Positions 1 through 5,791 of a DNA stretch of 6,244 bases are shown here, in pieces (positions within the stretch are counted from its first letter, which is position 1; every line of letters begins with the position of its first letter). The DNA comes from Candidatus Eiseniibacteriota bacterium. GTDB taxonomy: Bacteria > Eisenbacteria > RBG-16-71-46. The notes beneath the pieces are model-generated. The model was not told the DNA's origin and searched no databases. It worked only from the letters and a program-made list of their open reading frames with translations. The position numbers and the translations under genes were made by a program. Location of the stretch: NCBI GenBank assembly GCA_023249815.1, contig JAHFBX010000183.1, positions 1-6,244 on the forward strand. Reading direction: 5' to 3'.

Positions 1-81
1 CGAACGCACTTCGAGGACGGTGATCTTCACGGCATCACCGATCCGGATGTTCTCTCCTAACTTCCTTGTTAGGACCAGCAT
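1..81 (-). CDS. csrA: Carbon storage regulator CsrA, N-terminal part (runs off left edge)
   Basis: The minus strand from the ATG at 81 gives 27 codons beginning MLVLTRKLGENIRIGD and continuing into a V-K-I-T-V-L-E-V-R strand. This is the typical start of CsrA/RsmA, a small homodimeric RNA-binding protein that binds GGA motifs near ribosome binding sites and represses or stabilises mRNAs. Leu4 and Arg6, which belong to the RNA-binding surface in this family, are present; the second surface near Arg44 lies outside the window. A GGAGG at 97-93 stands 11 bases before the ATG, slightly far but usable. In many genomes csrA sits next to fliW and flagellar genes, but what follows here is not visible. 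The gene is divergent from the phosphatase at 324. Identity is secure even from this fragment because the N-terminus is strongly conserved. Confidence 0.93.
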   Translation of the reverse strand, partial: MLVLTRKLGENIRIGDAVKITVLEVRS

Positions 82-92
82 GGTTGAACGAG

Positions 93-133
93 CCTCCGCT
101 CCTCGACCCTGTGTACCCTAGAGAGCGACACAG
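93..133 (-). promoter_or_regulatory. csrA leader with GGA motifs and a 25-bp dyad
   Basis: Read on the minus strand, the csrA leader contains AGGAG and GGAGG (103-93), the latter being the likely ribosome binding site. It also has GTACACAGGG (116-107), which resembles the CsrA target consensus RUACARGGAUGU apart from one inserted base and one mismatch. The inverted repeat CTGTGT-N13-ACACAG (109-133) overlaps this stretch. GGA motifs over a Shine-Dalgarno are how CsrA represses its own and other messages, so autoregulation is a reasonable inference. In a GC-rich genome GGA is common, so this stays tentative. Confidence 0.3.
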
Positions 134-134
134 T

Positions 135-151
135 CGGTGGCCCCACCACCG
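135..151. repeat. Short inverted repeat in the divergent region
   Basis: CGGTGG (135-140) and CCACCG (146-151) form a perfect 6-bp stem around the loop CCCCA. No U-rich tract follows on either strand, so it does not look like a terminator. It could be a protein-binding site or a chance GC-rich palindrome. Confidence 0.25.
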
Positions 152-323
152 CGCACGGACGGCGCGGGCGTGAAGGCCCGGATTGGACTGGGTATCGGCA
201 TGGCGTGCAAGTGACTTGAATCAGAATAGCTTTGCCAACCCTTGTCGTCCACGAGGCAGTGGTCCGTCAGCGGATTCGCGTCGTTCGAGCGCTCGTCGTA
301 GCATTCTCCGTCGGGGGACTCCA

Positions 324-2783
324 GTGGATCGAAGCGCGCCGGGATTCCGATTGCGTTGGCTGATGCTGCCCGTGGCGTGGGCGCTGCTCGTTTCGAGCCT
401 CGGCTTGCCGCATCGGGCCTACACGGGCGTGTCGCTCCAGCCGAACGGGCGCGTGGGCTCCGTGGACCCCGGCAGCCCAGGGCATGCCGCTGGGCTGGTG
501 CCAGGCGACCGGCTCGTGGCCGCTGGCGGGGACGCCGCCAGCGAGTTGCTCGGGGCCGGCCCGCTCGCCGCGGCGGAGCCTGGCGTGCCGCTCATCGTGG
601 AACTCGAGCGGGAGGGCGCGCGCGTGCCGGTGTGGCTCGTGCCGCGCGAGCTACCCCAGACCGAACGCCGCTTCCTCGCGGTCATCTTCGCCGTTGCCGC
701 GTCGTTCCTCCTGCTCGGCGGCTGGGTGTGGAGCGAGCGCCGTGATCCGCTCACGCGCACGTTCTACCTCCTGTGCCTCGCGTTCACCGTGCTGCTCGCG
801 CCGCCGCCCTACCTTCCCACCGCGCCCGCGAGATCGCTCTACGACACACTCGCCGTGCTCTCGCAGCTCTTCATCGGTCCGCTGTTCTCGCACTTCTTCG
901 CGCTGTTCCCGGAGTCGGGACGACCGCGCGCGCGGGCCTGGGTGCTGGCGTCCTACGCTGCGGCCACGGTGCTGCTCGTGTGCTATGCCGCCGTCACGCT
1001 CGGCACCTCGTGGGGCCTGGGCCAACTGGACGCGCTGCTCTCGGTACTGCGCGTGGCGCCGGCGGTGCTGTTCGCGGCCGGCCTGCTCGGTGGCCTCGTG
1101 TTGTTCGCGCTCGCGTTCATCCGCGCCGAGACGTCGGACGCGCGCCGGCGACTGCGCGTGGCGTTCATCGGCACGCTGCTCGGCGCGCTGCCGTTCGCAC
1201 TGCTCGTGGGCATGCACAACCTGTCGCACGCACCGGCGCTCCCGGGCGAGCGCTGGGCGGTGCCGTTCCTGATCCTGGTGCCGCTGTCGTTCGGCTGGGC
1301 GATGGCGGTGCACAACGTGTTCGACTTCCGCGTCGCACTGCGTGCATTCACGCGCGCGGCGGGCGCGCTCCTCGGTGCGGCGCTGCTCTATGTCGCGGGT
1401 GAGTGGATGGCTGCAGCGTGGTGGCCCGCCGCGGGTACGGGTGTGACGGGCGCCGCGTTCGCGCTCGGTTCGCTGCTCGCCGCACTCGCGGGGCCTGCGC
1501 GCGGTTGGCTCGGCGCCGCAGGGCGCCGGCTCGTCCCCTATGCGGACGAGTGGTCGCTCGCGGACTGGACACCGTCGGGCGACGAGCAGGCGCAGCTGCT
1601 ACAGGGTGGCTGCGAGGCGGTGGTGCGCGCGCTGCGCGTGGACGGCTGCACGGCGCTCCGCTGGAACGAGGGCGGTGCCGTGGTCGCGCGTTCTGGCGCG
1701 CTGCTCGCGCCGGCGCTCTCGAACGCCGCGCCCGAAACGCTTCGCCACCTGACGGGAGCGCTCGAACCCGCGGAGCTCAGGCTTTCGAACGACGACCGTG
1801 ACGCGCTCGAGCACGCGGGCGTGCATTGGCTGCTGCCCGTGAACCGCGACGTGGCGATCGCGATCGGCCGGCGCTTCGCCGGAGCGTGGCTGTCGCGGGC
1901 CGAGTCGATGGCGCTCGAGCGGCTCGCGAGGCAGCTCGCCGTGAATCTCGAGAACCTCGAGTTGCGCCGCGAGGCGCGCGACCACGGCGTGCTCGCGCGC
2001 GAGATGCGCCAGGCGCGCGCGGTGCAGGTGCGGCGGCTGCCGCGGCACACACCCGTACTGCCCACGCTCGATTGCGCGGCGTCCACGCTGGCCACCGAGG
2101 CCGTGGGCGGGGACTACTACGATTTCGTCGAGACCGGCGGTCGCGAGTTCACGCTCGCGGTCGGTGACGCGGCGGGCCACGGTGTGCCGGCCGCGCTCGT
2201 GCTCGCCGGCGTGCAGGCGCGCTTCCGCGACGAGGCGCGGCGCGCGCGCCACCCGGGCGAACTGCTCGAAGCCATGAACCGCGATCTGGTGGCGCTCGAT
2301 CAACCCGAGCACTTCATGGGGCTGCTTTGCGCGCGCGTGGACGCGGGTGCGGGTGCCGTTCGCTTCGCGAACGCCGGCCTCACGCCGCCGCTGCTCCGGC
2401 GTCGCGACGGGCGCCGCGAGGAGCTCACCGAGGGTGGACCGCTGCTCGGCGTGCAGGAGGGCGCGCGCTATCCGCTGGGTGCGGCCGATCTGGAGCCAGG
2501 GGACGTGCTCGTCGTGTACACGGACGGCCTGAGCGAGGCCGCACGCGACGGCGAGCCGTTCGGCGACGAGCAGCTCTGGCGCGTGCTCGATCGCCACGCG
2601 CACCGCCGCGCCTCCGACGTGCTCGAGGAGTTGATGAGCGCGGTACGGGCCTGGGCCGACGGGCCGATGGACGACCTCACCATCGTGGTGCTCAAGCAGT
2701 TAGCCCGGGTGCGGGGAGCGTCCCACCACTCGGCTCGGGCGGCTCTCAAGGGCCGCCTGCAGGATGCCGATACCCACGGGTGA
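324..2783 (+). CDS. Membrane PDZ / GAF-like / RsbU-SpoIIE type PP2C serine phosphatase
   Basis: An 819-residue predicted membrane signalling phosphatase. In order: a membrane helix at about 12-28; an extracytoplasmic PDZ-like domain at 33-105 with AAGLVPGDRL at 55-64; eight or so hydrophobic segments between 117 and 390, including HFFALFPE at 190-197, a signature of the N-terminal membrane region of ComP-like sensors; a GAF-like domain at about 425-550; a helical linker at 560-573 (EMRQARAVQVRRLP) resembling the AxxIQxxLLP linker of RsbU proteins; and a PP2C/SpoIIE domain at 580-791. The metal-binding motifs are intact: GGDYYD (595-600), GDAAGHG (614-620), DGLSEA (734-739) and DDLTIV (783-788). 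Family members dephosphorylate STAS anti-anti-sigma proteins; the substrate here is unknown. I chose GTG 324 because GGGGGA lies 5 bases upstream and coding bias begins there; ATG 363 and TTG 183 are alternatives. A 28-residue tail follows the catalytic domain. Confidence 0.92.
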   Translation: MDRSAPGFRLRWLMLPVAWALLVSSLGLPHRAYTGVSLQPNGRVGSVDPGSPGHAAGLVPGDRLVAAGGDAASELLGAGPLAAAEPGVPLIVELEREGARVPVWLVPRELPQTERRFLAVIFAVAASFLLLGGWVWSERRDPLTRTFYLLCLAFTVLLAPPPYLPTAPARSLYDTLAVLSQLFIGPLFSHFFALFPESGRPRARAWVLASYAAATVLLVCYAAVTLGTSWGLGQLDALLSVLRVAPAVLFAAGLLGGLVLFALAFIRAETSDARRRLRVAFIGTLLGALPFALLVGMHNLSHAPALPGERWAVPFLILVPLSFGWAMAVHNVFDFRVALRAFTRAAGALLGAALLYVAGEWMAAAWWPAAGTGVTGAAFALGSLLAALAGPARGWLGAAGRRLVPYADEWSLADWTPSGDEQAQLLQGGCEAVVRALRVDGCTALRWNEGGAVVARSGALLAPALSNAAPETLRHLTGALEPAELRLSNDDRDALEHAGVHWLLPVNRDVAIAIGRRFAGAWLSRAESMALERLARQLAVNLENLELRREARDHGVLAREMRQARAVQVRRLPRHTPVLPTLDCAASTLATEAVGGDYYDFVETGGREFTLAVGDAAGHGVPAALVLAGVQARFRDEARRARHPGELLEAMNRDLVALDQPEHFMGLLCARVDAGAGAVRFANAGLTPPLLRRRDGRREELTEGGPLLGVQEGARYPLGAADLEPGDVLVVYTDGLSEAARDGEPFGDEQLWRVLDRHAHRRASDVLEELMSAVRAWADGPMDDLTIVVLKQLARVRGASHHSARAALKGRLQDADTHG

Positions 2784-2894
2784 GGCGGATGGATCCGTCT
2801 CCCCCGCTCGCGCTGCCAACCCACGAGCGGCCGAACGAACTCGGTTGACCCCGTCCGCGACGACGCGACGGGCCCTCTGAAGCAGGAGGTGGCC

Positions 2895-2951
2895 GTGGAC
2901 GTCGGACTGGTGATGGTCCTCCTGGACCTGTTGTGGTGGATCAGGCGCTGA
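2895..2951 (+). CDS. Possible 18-residue hydrophobic peptide with tandem Trp codons
   Basis: A perfect AGGAGG (2884-2889) lies 5 bases before a GTG that opens an 18-codon frame, MDVGLVMVLLDLLWWIRR, ending in TGA. The peptide is hydrophobic with a C-terminal Arg pair, the form of a tiny single-pass membrane peptide. The stop codon sits in the loop of a small stem (CAGGCGC at 2942-2948 with GCGTCTG at 2953-2959, one G-U pair), and the terminator-like hairpin follows about 28 bases later. Tandem Trp codons before a terminator recall a trp leader peptide, but trpA lies on the opposite strand and no biosynthetic gene follows on this strand. I also find no antiterminator pairing. It may be a real small protein or a chance ORF with a good ribosome binding site. 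Confidence 0.3.
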   Translation: MDVGLVMVLLDLLWWIRR

Positions 2952-2976
2952 GGCGTCTGCACCGCGGCAAAGGGAA

Positions 2977-3007
2977 AGGCCCCCGGGGCTCCGTGTCCCG
3001 GGGGCTT
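2977..3007. terminator. Bidirectional terminator-like hairpin between convergent genes
   Basis: GCCCCCGGG (2979-2987) pairs perfectly with CCCGGGGGC (2997-3005) around the loop GCTCCGTGT, and A-T and G-U pairs can extend the stem to 2977-3007. On the plus strand it is followed by TTCGTTCGTT and on the minus strand by CTTTCCCTTTGC, so both sides have a modest pyrimidine/U-rich stretch. Its place between the ends of the phosphatase gene and trpA fits a shared terminator. The U tracts are interrupted, so efficiency is uncertain. Confidence 0.7.
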
Positions 3008-3081
3008 CGTTCGTTCCTGGACCCGATCCGCATCGGGATCGCTGCTCGCATGTGCGGAATGCCCGAGACGGAGCGTGGGTC

Positions 3082-3873
3082 TCAGCGAAGCGCAGCGACG
3101 AGCTCACTCGCGAACGCGCCCGCACGCTCGGCGGACCCGTGCTCGGGGTCCTGTTGCACGAGCCTCATGAACGCCGCACCCACGATGACGGCATGGACCC
3201 GGCCGCGCAGTGCGCCGGCGTCGGCGGGCGCCGAGATTCCGAAGCCCACGGCGACGGGCAGCTGGCTCGCGGCGCGGATCGCCGCGAGACGCGCATCGAG
3301 CGAGCCGGCGTAGCCCTCGGCCCGGCCCGTCACCCCGGTGCGCGACAGGCAGTAGACGAAACCCCGGCAGCGCGCGAGCAGGACGGGCAGTCGTTCGGGG
3401 CTGGTCGTCGGGGCCACGAGCAGCACCGTGTCGAGCGCCGCCTCGTCCAGCGCCCGCCACAGCTCGGACGATTCCTCGGGCGGGAGGTCCGAGAGGATCA
3501 CGCCGTCCACTCCCGCGTCGCGCGCGCGGGCGGCGAACGCCTCCGCGCCCATGCGTGAGACCGGATTCGTGTACGTCATGAGGATGACGGGCAGCGCGGA
3601 TTCACGTCGGAAACGCGCCACCAGGTCGAGCACGTCCTTGAGGCTCGTGCCGCGGCGCAATGCCCACTCCGAGGCGCGCTGGATGTCGGGGCCGTCTGCG
3701 ATCGGGTCCGAGAACGGCACGCCCACCTCGATCGCCATCGCGCCGGCGGCCTCGAGCGCACGCAGCAGCGCGAGCGTGCCGTCGAGCGAGGGGAATCCCG
3801 CGGTGACGTACGGGATAAGCCCCGTGGCCCCGGCGCGCGCCCCGAACGCCGAGCTCAGTCGGGACGGAGTCAA
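3082..3873 (-). CDS. trpA: Tryptophan synthase alpha subunit
   Basis: A 263-residue TIM-barrel enzyme that cleaves indole-3-glycerol phosphate to indole and glyceraldehyde 3-phosphate and passes indole to TrpB. With a TTG start at 3873 the catalytic residues fall at Glu49 (AIEVGVPF) and Asp60 (DPIADGP), exactly the positions known in Salmonella TrpA, and the length is normal. Other family features are LIPYVTAGFP (19-28), LSDLPPEES (128-136), FVYCLSRTGVTG (172-183), PVAVGFGIS (206-214) and the phosphate-site VGAAF (231-235), where the usual Ser after Gly is Ala. The TTG is the only usable start after the family N-terminus would begin; the open frame also extends to an ATG at 4047, but that part overlaps the upstream gene and has no TrpA similarity. 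There is no clear Shine-Dalgarno. The upstream stop lies 7 bases before the start, so translational coupling is likely. trpB is not adjacent, which is unusual. Confidence 0.94.
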   Translation of the reverse strand: MTPSRLSSAFGARAGATGLIPYVTAGFPSLDGTLALLRALEAAGAMAIEVGVPFSDPIADGPDIQRASEWALRRGTSLKDVLDLVARFRRESALPVILMTYTNPVSRMGAEAFAARARDAGVDGVILSDLPPEESSELWRALDEAALDTVLLVAPTTSPERLPVLLARCRGFVYCLSRTGVTGRAEGYAGSLDARLAAIRAASQLPVAVGFGISAPADAGALRGRVHAVIVGAAFMRLVQQDPEHGSAERAGAFASELVAALR

Positions 3874-3880
3874 CCGCGGA

Positions 3881-4354
3881 TCAGTAAGACGGCGCGAACG
3901 GGTCGTACCCGCCGTAGCCTCGACCCCACGTGGAGTACTGGAGCGGCGAGCGAACGTCGCGCATCTCGATCCGGAACAGTGAATTCCGATTCGGGCGCCA
4001 CGACACGTCGAACCCCTCGAGGAAGAACGACGGGCCGCTTCGTGCACGATCGAGTCCGAACGTGTTGCCCACGCTCACGCTCATGCTGAGCGGAGCGCCG
4101 AACTGGTAGGAGAGCCGAGTGACCTGCAGCGCGTCCGTGCGGCCGCCGAAGCCCGAGCCCACGGACACGGTGGACATGAGGTGGAGTCGGGACGGGTCGA
4201 ACCACGACGCCGGACGCGCGAATGCCGAGAGCGGCACGCGCGGTGCGAAGCCGGCCTGTTCGGGATCCGACAGCAGTCCGGCCCGGGCGATCGGGGTCAT
4301 GGCGGTGAGGGCTGCAACCAGCAGGGCGGTGGTCCAGGCGCTGCGTCGGGTCAT
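3881..4354 (-). CDS. Secreted or outer-membrane-associated hypothetical protein
   Basis: A 157-residue protein that I do not recognise. Residues 1-25 form a standard Sec signal peptide: basic N-terminus (MTRRS), a hydrophobic core, and an A-R-A box at 23-25 giving a likely cut before Gly26. The mature part of about 132 residues is rich in alternating polar/hydrophobic stretches with Gly and Ser (for example SMSVSVGNTFG and RLHLMSTVSVGSGFGG), as in beta-strands of small outer membrane or cell-surface proteins, and ends in an aromatic tail (GYGGYDPFAPSY). No Cys follows the signal, so it is not a lipoprotein. A perfect AGGAGGT (4367-4361) lies 6 bases before the ATG, behind a strong promoter. 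It precedes trpA by 7 bases, so the two are probably co-transcribed, yet nothing in the sequence ties it to tryptophan synthesis. Confidence 0.8.
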   Translation of the reverse strand: MTRRSAWTTALLVAALTAMTPIARAGLLSDPEQAGFAPRVPLSAFARPASWFDPSRLHLMSTVSVGSGFGGRTDALQVTRLSYQFGAPLSMSVSVGNTFGLDRARSGPSFFLEGFDVSWRPNRNSLFRIEMRDVRSPLQYSTWGRGYGGYDPFAPSY

Positions 4355-4360
4355 CGGTGC

Positions 4361-4367
4361 ACCTCCT
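4361..4367 (-). promoter_or_regulatory. Perfect Shine-Dalgarno of the secreted protein gene
   Basis: AGGAGGT on the minus strand, 6 bases before the ATG at 4354. With the promoter just upstream, transcription would begin near 4369, leaving a leader of only about 15 bases made almost entirely of this site. It confirms the start codon choice. Confidence 0.8.
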
Positions 4368-4375
4368 CGCCCTTG

Positions 4376-4404
4376 AAACTAGGAACCCGCACCGCCCCTG
4401 TCAA
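4376..4404 (-). promoter_or_regulatory. Sigma-70 type promoter for the secreted protein - trpA operon
   Basis: On the minus strand a perfect -35 box TTGACA (4404-4399) is followed by an optimal 17-base spacer and a -10 box TAGTTT (4381-4376), which keeps the key first T, second A and last T. This is the best promoter in the window and stands out in such GC-rich DNA. The spacing to the start codon implies a leader of about 15 bases with no room for an attenuator, so regulation of this operon by a trp leader seems excluded from this promoter. Confidence 0.72.
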
Positions 4405-4478
4405 CGAGTGACCGACGGGGCGGCACGGGGCCGTGGGGACTTCACCGATGCTGGACGCTCCGAGCCTGCGTTCGAGCC

Positions 4479-5588
4479 TCAGGGGTGGGTGTCCAGCTCG
4501 AGCCGGATGACGATCTCGTAGTGGCCACCCGGCGGCAGCTTCACGGGCACCACGATCTGGCGCGCCAGCGGCGCGGCTTCGCGCTCGGTGCCCTCGGAGT
4601 TGTTCGTCGATTCTCGGGCTGCTTCGTTCGCGGGGAGCTTGGGCTTCGGCATGCTGCCCGAGGGCCGGGGCAGCGGTACGCTGCGCATGGCTTCGACCGC
4701 CGCCGCCTTCGCGACCGCCTCGGCGGCCGTCGCCCGCGTGAGCACCTCGGCGCGTGGCTCGGGCGGTGGGGAGGCCGGTCCGGCGTCTCCGAGCTCCAGC
4801 TCGACACCGTAGTCGATGCGCGTCGTCTCGGCCGCGACCGGCGCCGGCGTGGCCTTCGCCTCGCGACGGATGGCCTGCCCCGGCGCGGCGGGCGGCGGCG
4901 CCTGGCGCGGCAGCGGAGCCGGCGTCTTCGGCTTGGCCTGGGCCTCGACCTCTTCGTGCGCGGGCTGCGGCGCCGGCCTGGCGGGGGTGCCTGGGGAGCG
5001 GCGCAGGTCGCGCGTCACCTTCTCCATGAGCAGGTGCGAGACGCCACGGAACGTCTCGAACACGCCCTTCCCCTCGCTCGCCACCGCCTCGAAGCTCGGC
5101 ACGCCGGCGGGGTTCAGCTCGGCATTGAGCTCATCCACCGTGTAGACGTTCGGAAGGTCGCGCTTGTTGTACTGGATCACCCATGGGATCGAGTCCAGCG
5201 TGAGCCCGTACTCGGCGAGGTTCGCACGCAGATTCGCGAGCGACTCCTTGTTCTCCTCCATCTTGCCCACTTCGGAGTCGGCCACGAACACCAGCGCGTC
5301 GGCGCCCTTCAGCACCAGCTTGCGCGTGGCGTTGTAGAACACCTGCCCGGGCACGGTGTAGAGGAGGAAGCGGGTCTTGAAGCCCATGATCTCGCCCAGG
5401 TCGAGCGGGAGCAGATCGAAGAACAGCGTGCGATCGCTCTGGGTCTTCATGCTCACCATCTTGCCGCGGCTCGTGTCGGGCACCGCTTCGTAGATGGCTT
5501 CGAGGTTCGTCGTCTTGCCGCTCAGACCCGCGCCGTAGTAGACCAGCTTGGCGTTGATCTCCTTGCCCGAATAGCTCACGACGACCAC
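4479..5588 (-). CDS. MglA-like Ras-family GTPase with long C-terminal extension
   Basis: A 369-residue protein whose first ~193 residues match MglA, the small GTPase that sets cell polarity for gliding and type IV pilus motility in Myxococcus and relatives. The P-loop is GAGLSGKT (19-26), the switch region has LFFDLLPL, the G3 motif is the MglA-specific TVPGQ (78-82) rather than DxxGQ, and G4 is NKRD (141-144). Gly21, Arg53 and Gln82 fall at the numbers known for M. xanthus MglA, where Arg53 and Gln82 are the intrinsic catalytic pair, so GTP hydrolysis should be intact. Residues 194-339 are a Pro/Ala/Lys/Glu-rich, probably disordered linker, and 343-369 form a beta-like tail (PVKLPPGGHYEIVIRLEL). 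Ordinary MglA stops near 195 residues. The GTG at 5588 follows AAGGAG by 7 bases and matches the family start; the longer ATG frame to 5666 lacks similarity. No MglB/roadblock gene is adjacent on either side. Confidence 0.92.
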   Translation of the reverse strand: MVVVSYSGKEINAKLVYYGAGLSGKTTNLEAIYEAVPDTSRGKMVSMKTQSDRTLFFDLLPLDLGEIMGFKTRFLLYTVPGQVFYNATRKLVLKGADALVFVADSEVGKMEENKESLANLRANLAEYGLTLDSIPWVIQYNKRDLPNVYTVDELNAELNPAGVPSFEAVASEGKGVFETFRGVSHLLMEKVTRDLRRSPGTPARPAPQPAHEEVEAQAKPKTPAPLPRQAPPPAAPGQAIRREAKATPAPVAAETTRIDYGVELELGDAGPASPPPEPRAEVLTRATAAEAVAKAAAVEAMRSVPLPRPSGSMPKPKLPANEAARESTNNSEGTEREAAPLARQIVVPVKLPPGGHYEIVIRLELDTHP

Positions 5589-5791
5589 GGTCGCTCTCCT
5601 TCCCTGTGGTGGCCCCACCCCTTCGCGAGGTGGTTCCCATGGAGCCCCTTGCCGCCCTTTCTCCACGGGCCTCGAGGTGCCGGCGAACCGGACACGGATG
5701 GGGCCGCCACAACGGTCACGGCGTTCATGGCCGCGGATTTCCCGCGGTGCGCGAGGCTCGCCTGACGACTCCGCATGCTCTATCGGCCCTG

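Larger units (their letters stand above)
82..323. other. Divergent intergenic region between csrA and the phosphatase gene
   Basis: These 242 bases separate two genes transcribed outward and should hold both promoters. An in-frame extension of the phosphatase reading frame reaches back to a TTG at 183, but its codons lack the G/C third-position bias of the gene body (for example AAT, AAT, TTT, CCT, TGT, CGT), so I treat it as non-coding. A somewhat A/T-richer patch at about 208-235 is the likeliest place for the phosphatase promoter. I could not find a convincing -35/-10 pair for either gene, nor a sigma-54 site. Confidence 0.6.
2784..3081. other. Convergent intergenic region between the phosphatase gene and trpA
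   Basis: These 298 bases hold no full-size gene. The content I can see is a short bulged hairpin at 2850-2872 (CCCGT / ACGGG outside a CGCG / CGCG inner stem), a possible 18-residue ORF at 2895-2951, a 7-bp stem around its stop codon (2942-2959), the strong terminator-like hairpin at 2977-3007, and a 6-bp stem CCCGAT / ATCGGG at 3022-3037. Longer open frames crossing this region on either strand are poor in coding bias and unrelated to known families. Confidence 0.6.

Noticed and set aside
184..215. Sigma-54 promoter before the phosphatase
   Set aside because: GG and GC elements are not separated by the required 10 bases in any placement I tried.
1599..2603. 334-codon open frame on the minus strand inside the phosphatase gene
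   Set aside because: Antisense shadow of the conserved PP2C/GAF coding region, Arg/His/Ala-rich, with no recognisable motif.
2845..2873. TTGACC at 2845-2850 as a -35 box for the tiny ORF
   Set aside because: No -10-like hexamer at 16-18 bases; the spacer and downstream bases are all G/C.
2884..3007. A classical trp operon attenuator
   Set aside because: No alternative pairing between the coding stem and the terminator stem is visible, and no plus-strand trp gene follows; trpA is on the other strand.
3871..4047. Longer trpA starting at ATG 4047
   Set aside because: The extra 58 residues overlap the secreted protein gene in another frame, are Arg/Ser/Thr-rich and have no TrpA similarity; TTG 3873 restores canonical numbering and length.
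4405..4478. Intrinsic terminator after the MglA-like gene
   Set aside because: Only short direct repeats (CGAGCCT twice) and weak GC pairings are present, with no stable stem followed by U residues.
5589..5666. ATG at 5666 as start of the MglA-like protein
   Set aside because: The 26 extra residues are not part of the family N-terminus, and AAGGAG with 7-base spacing points to GTG 5588.
4485..5765. 426-codon open frame on the plus strand across the MglA-like gene
   Set aside because: It is antisense to a gene with clear family motifs; the His/Arg/Gly-rich product is typical of a GC-rich shadow frame and there is no ribosome binding site.
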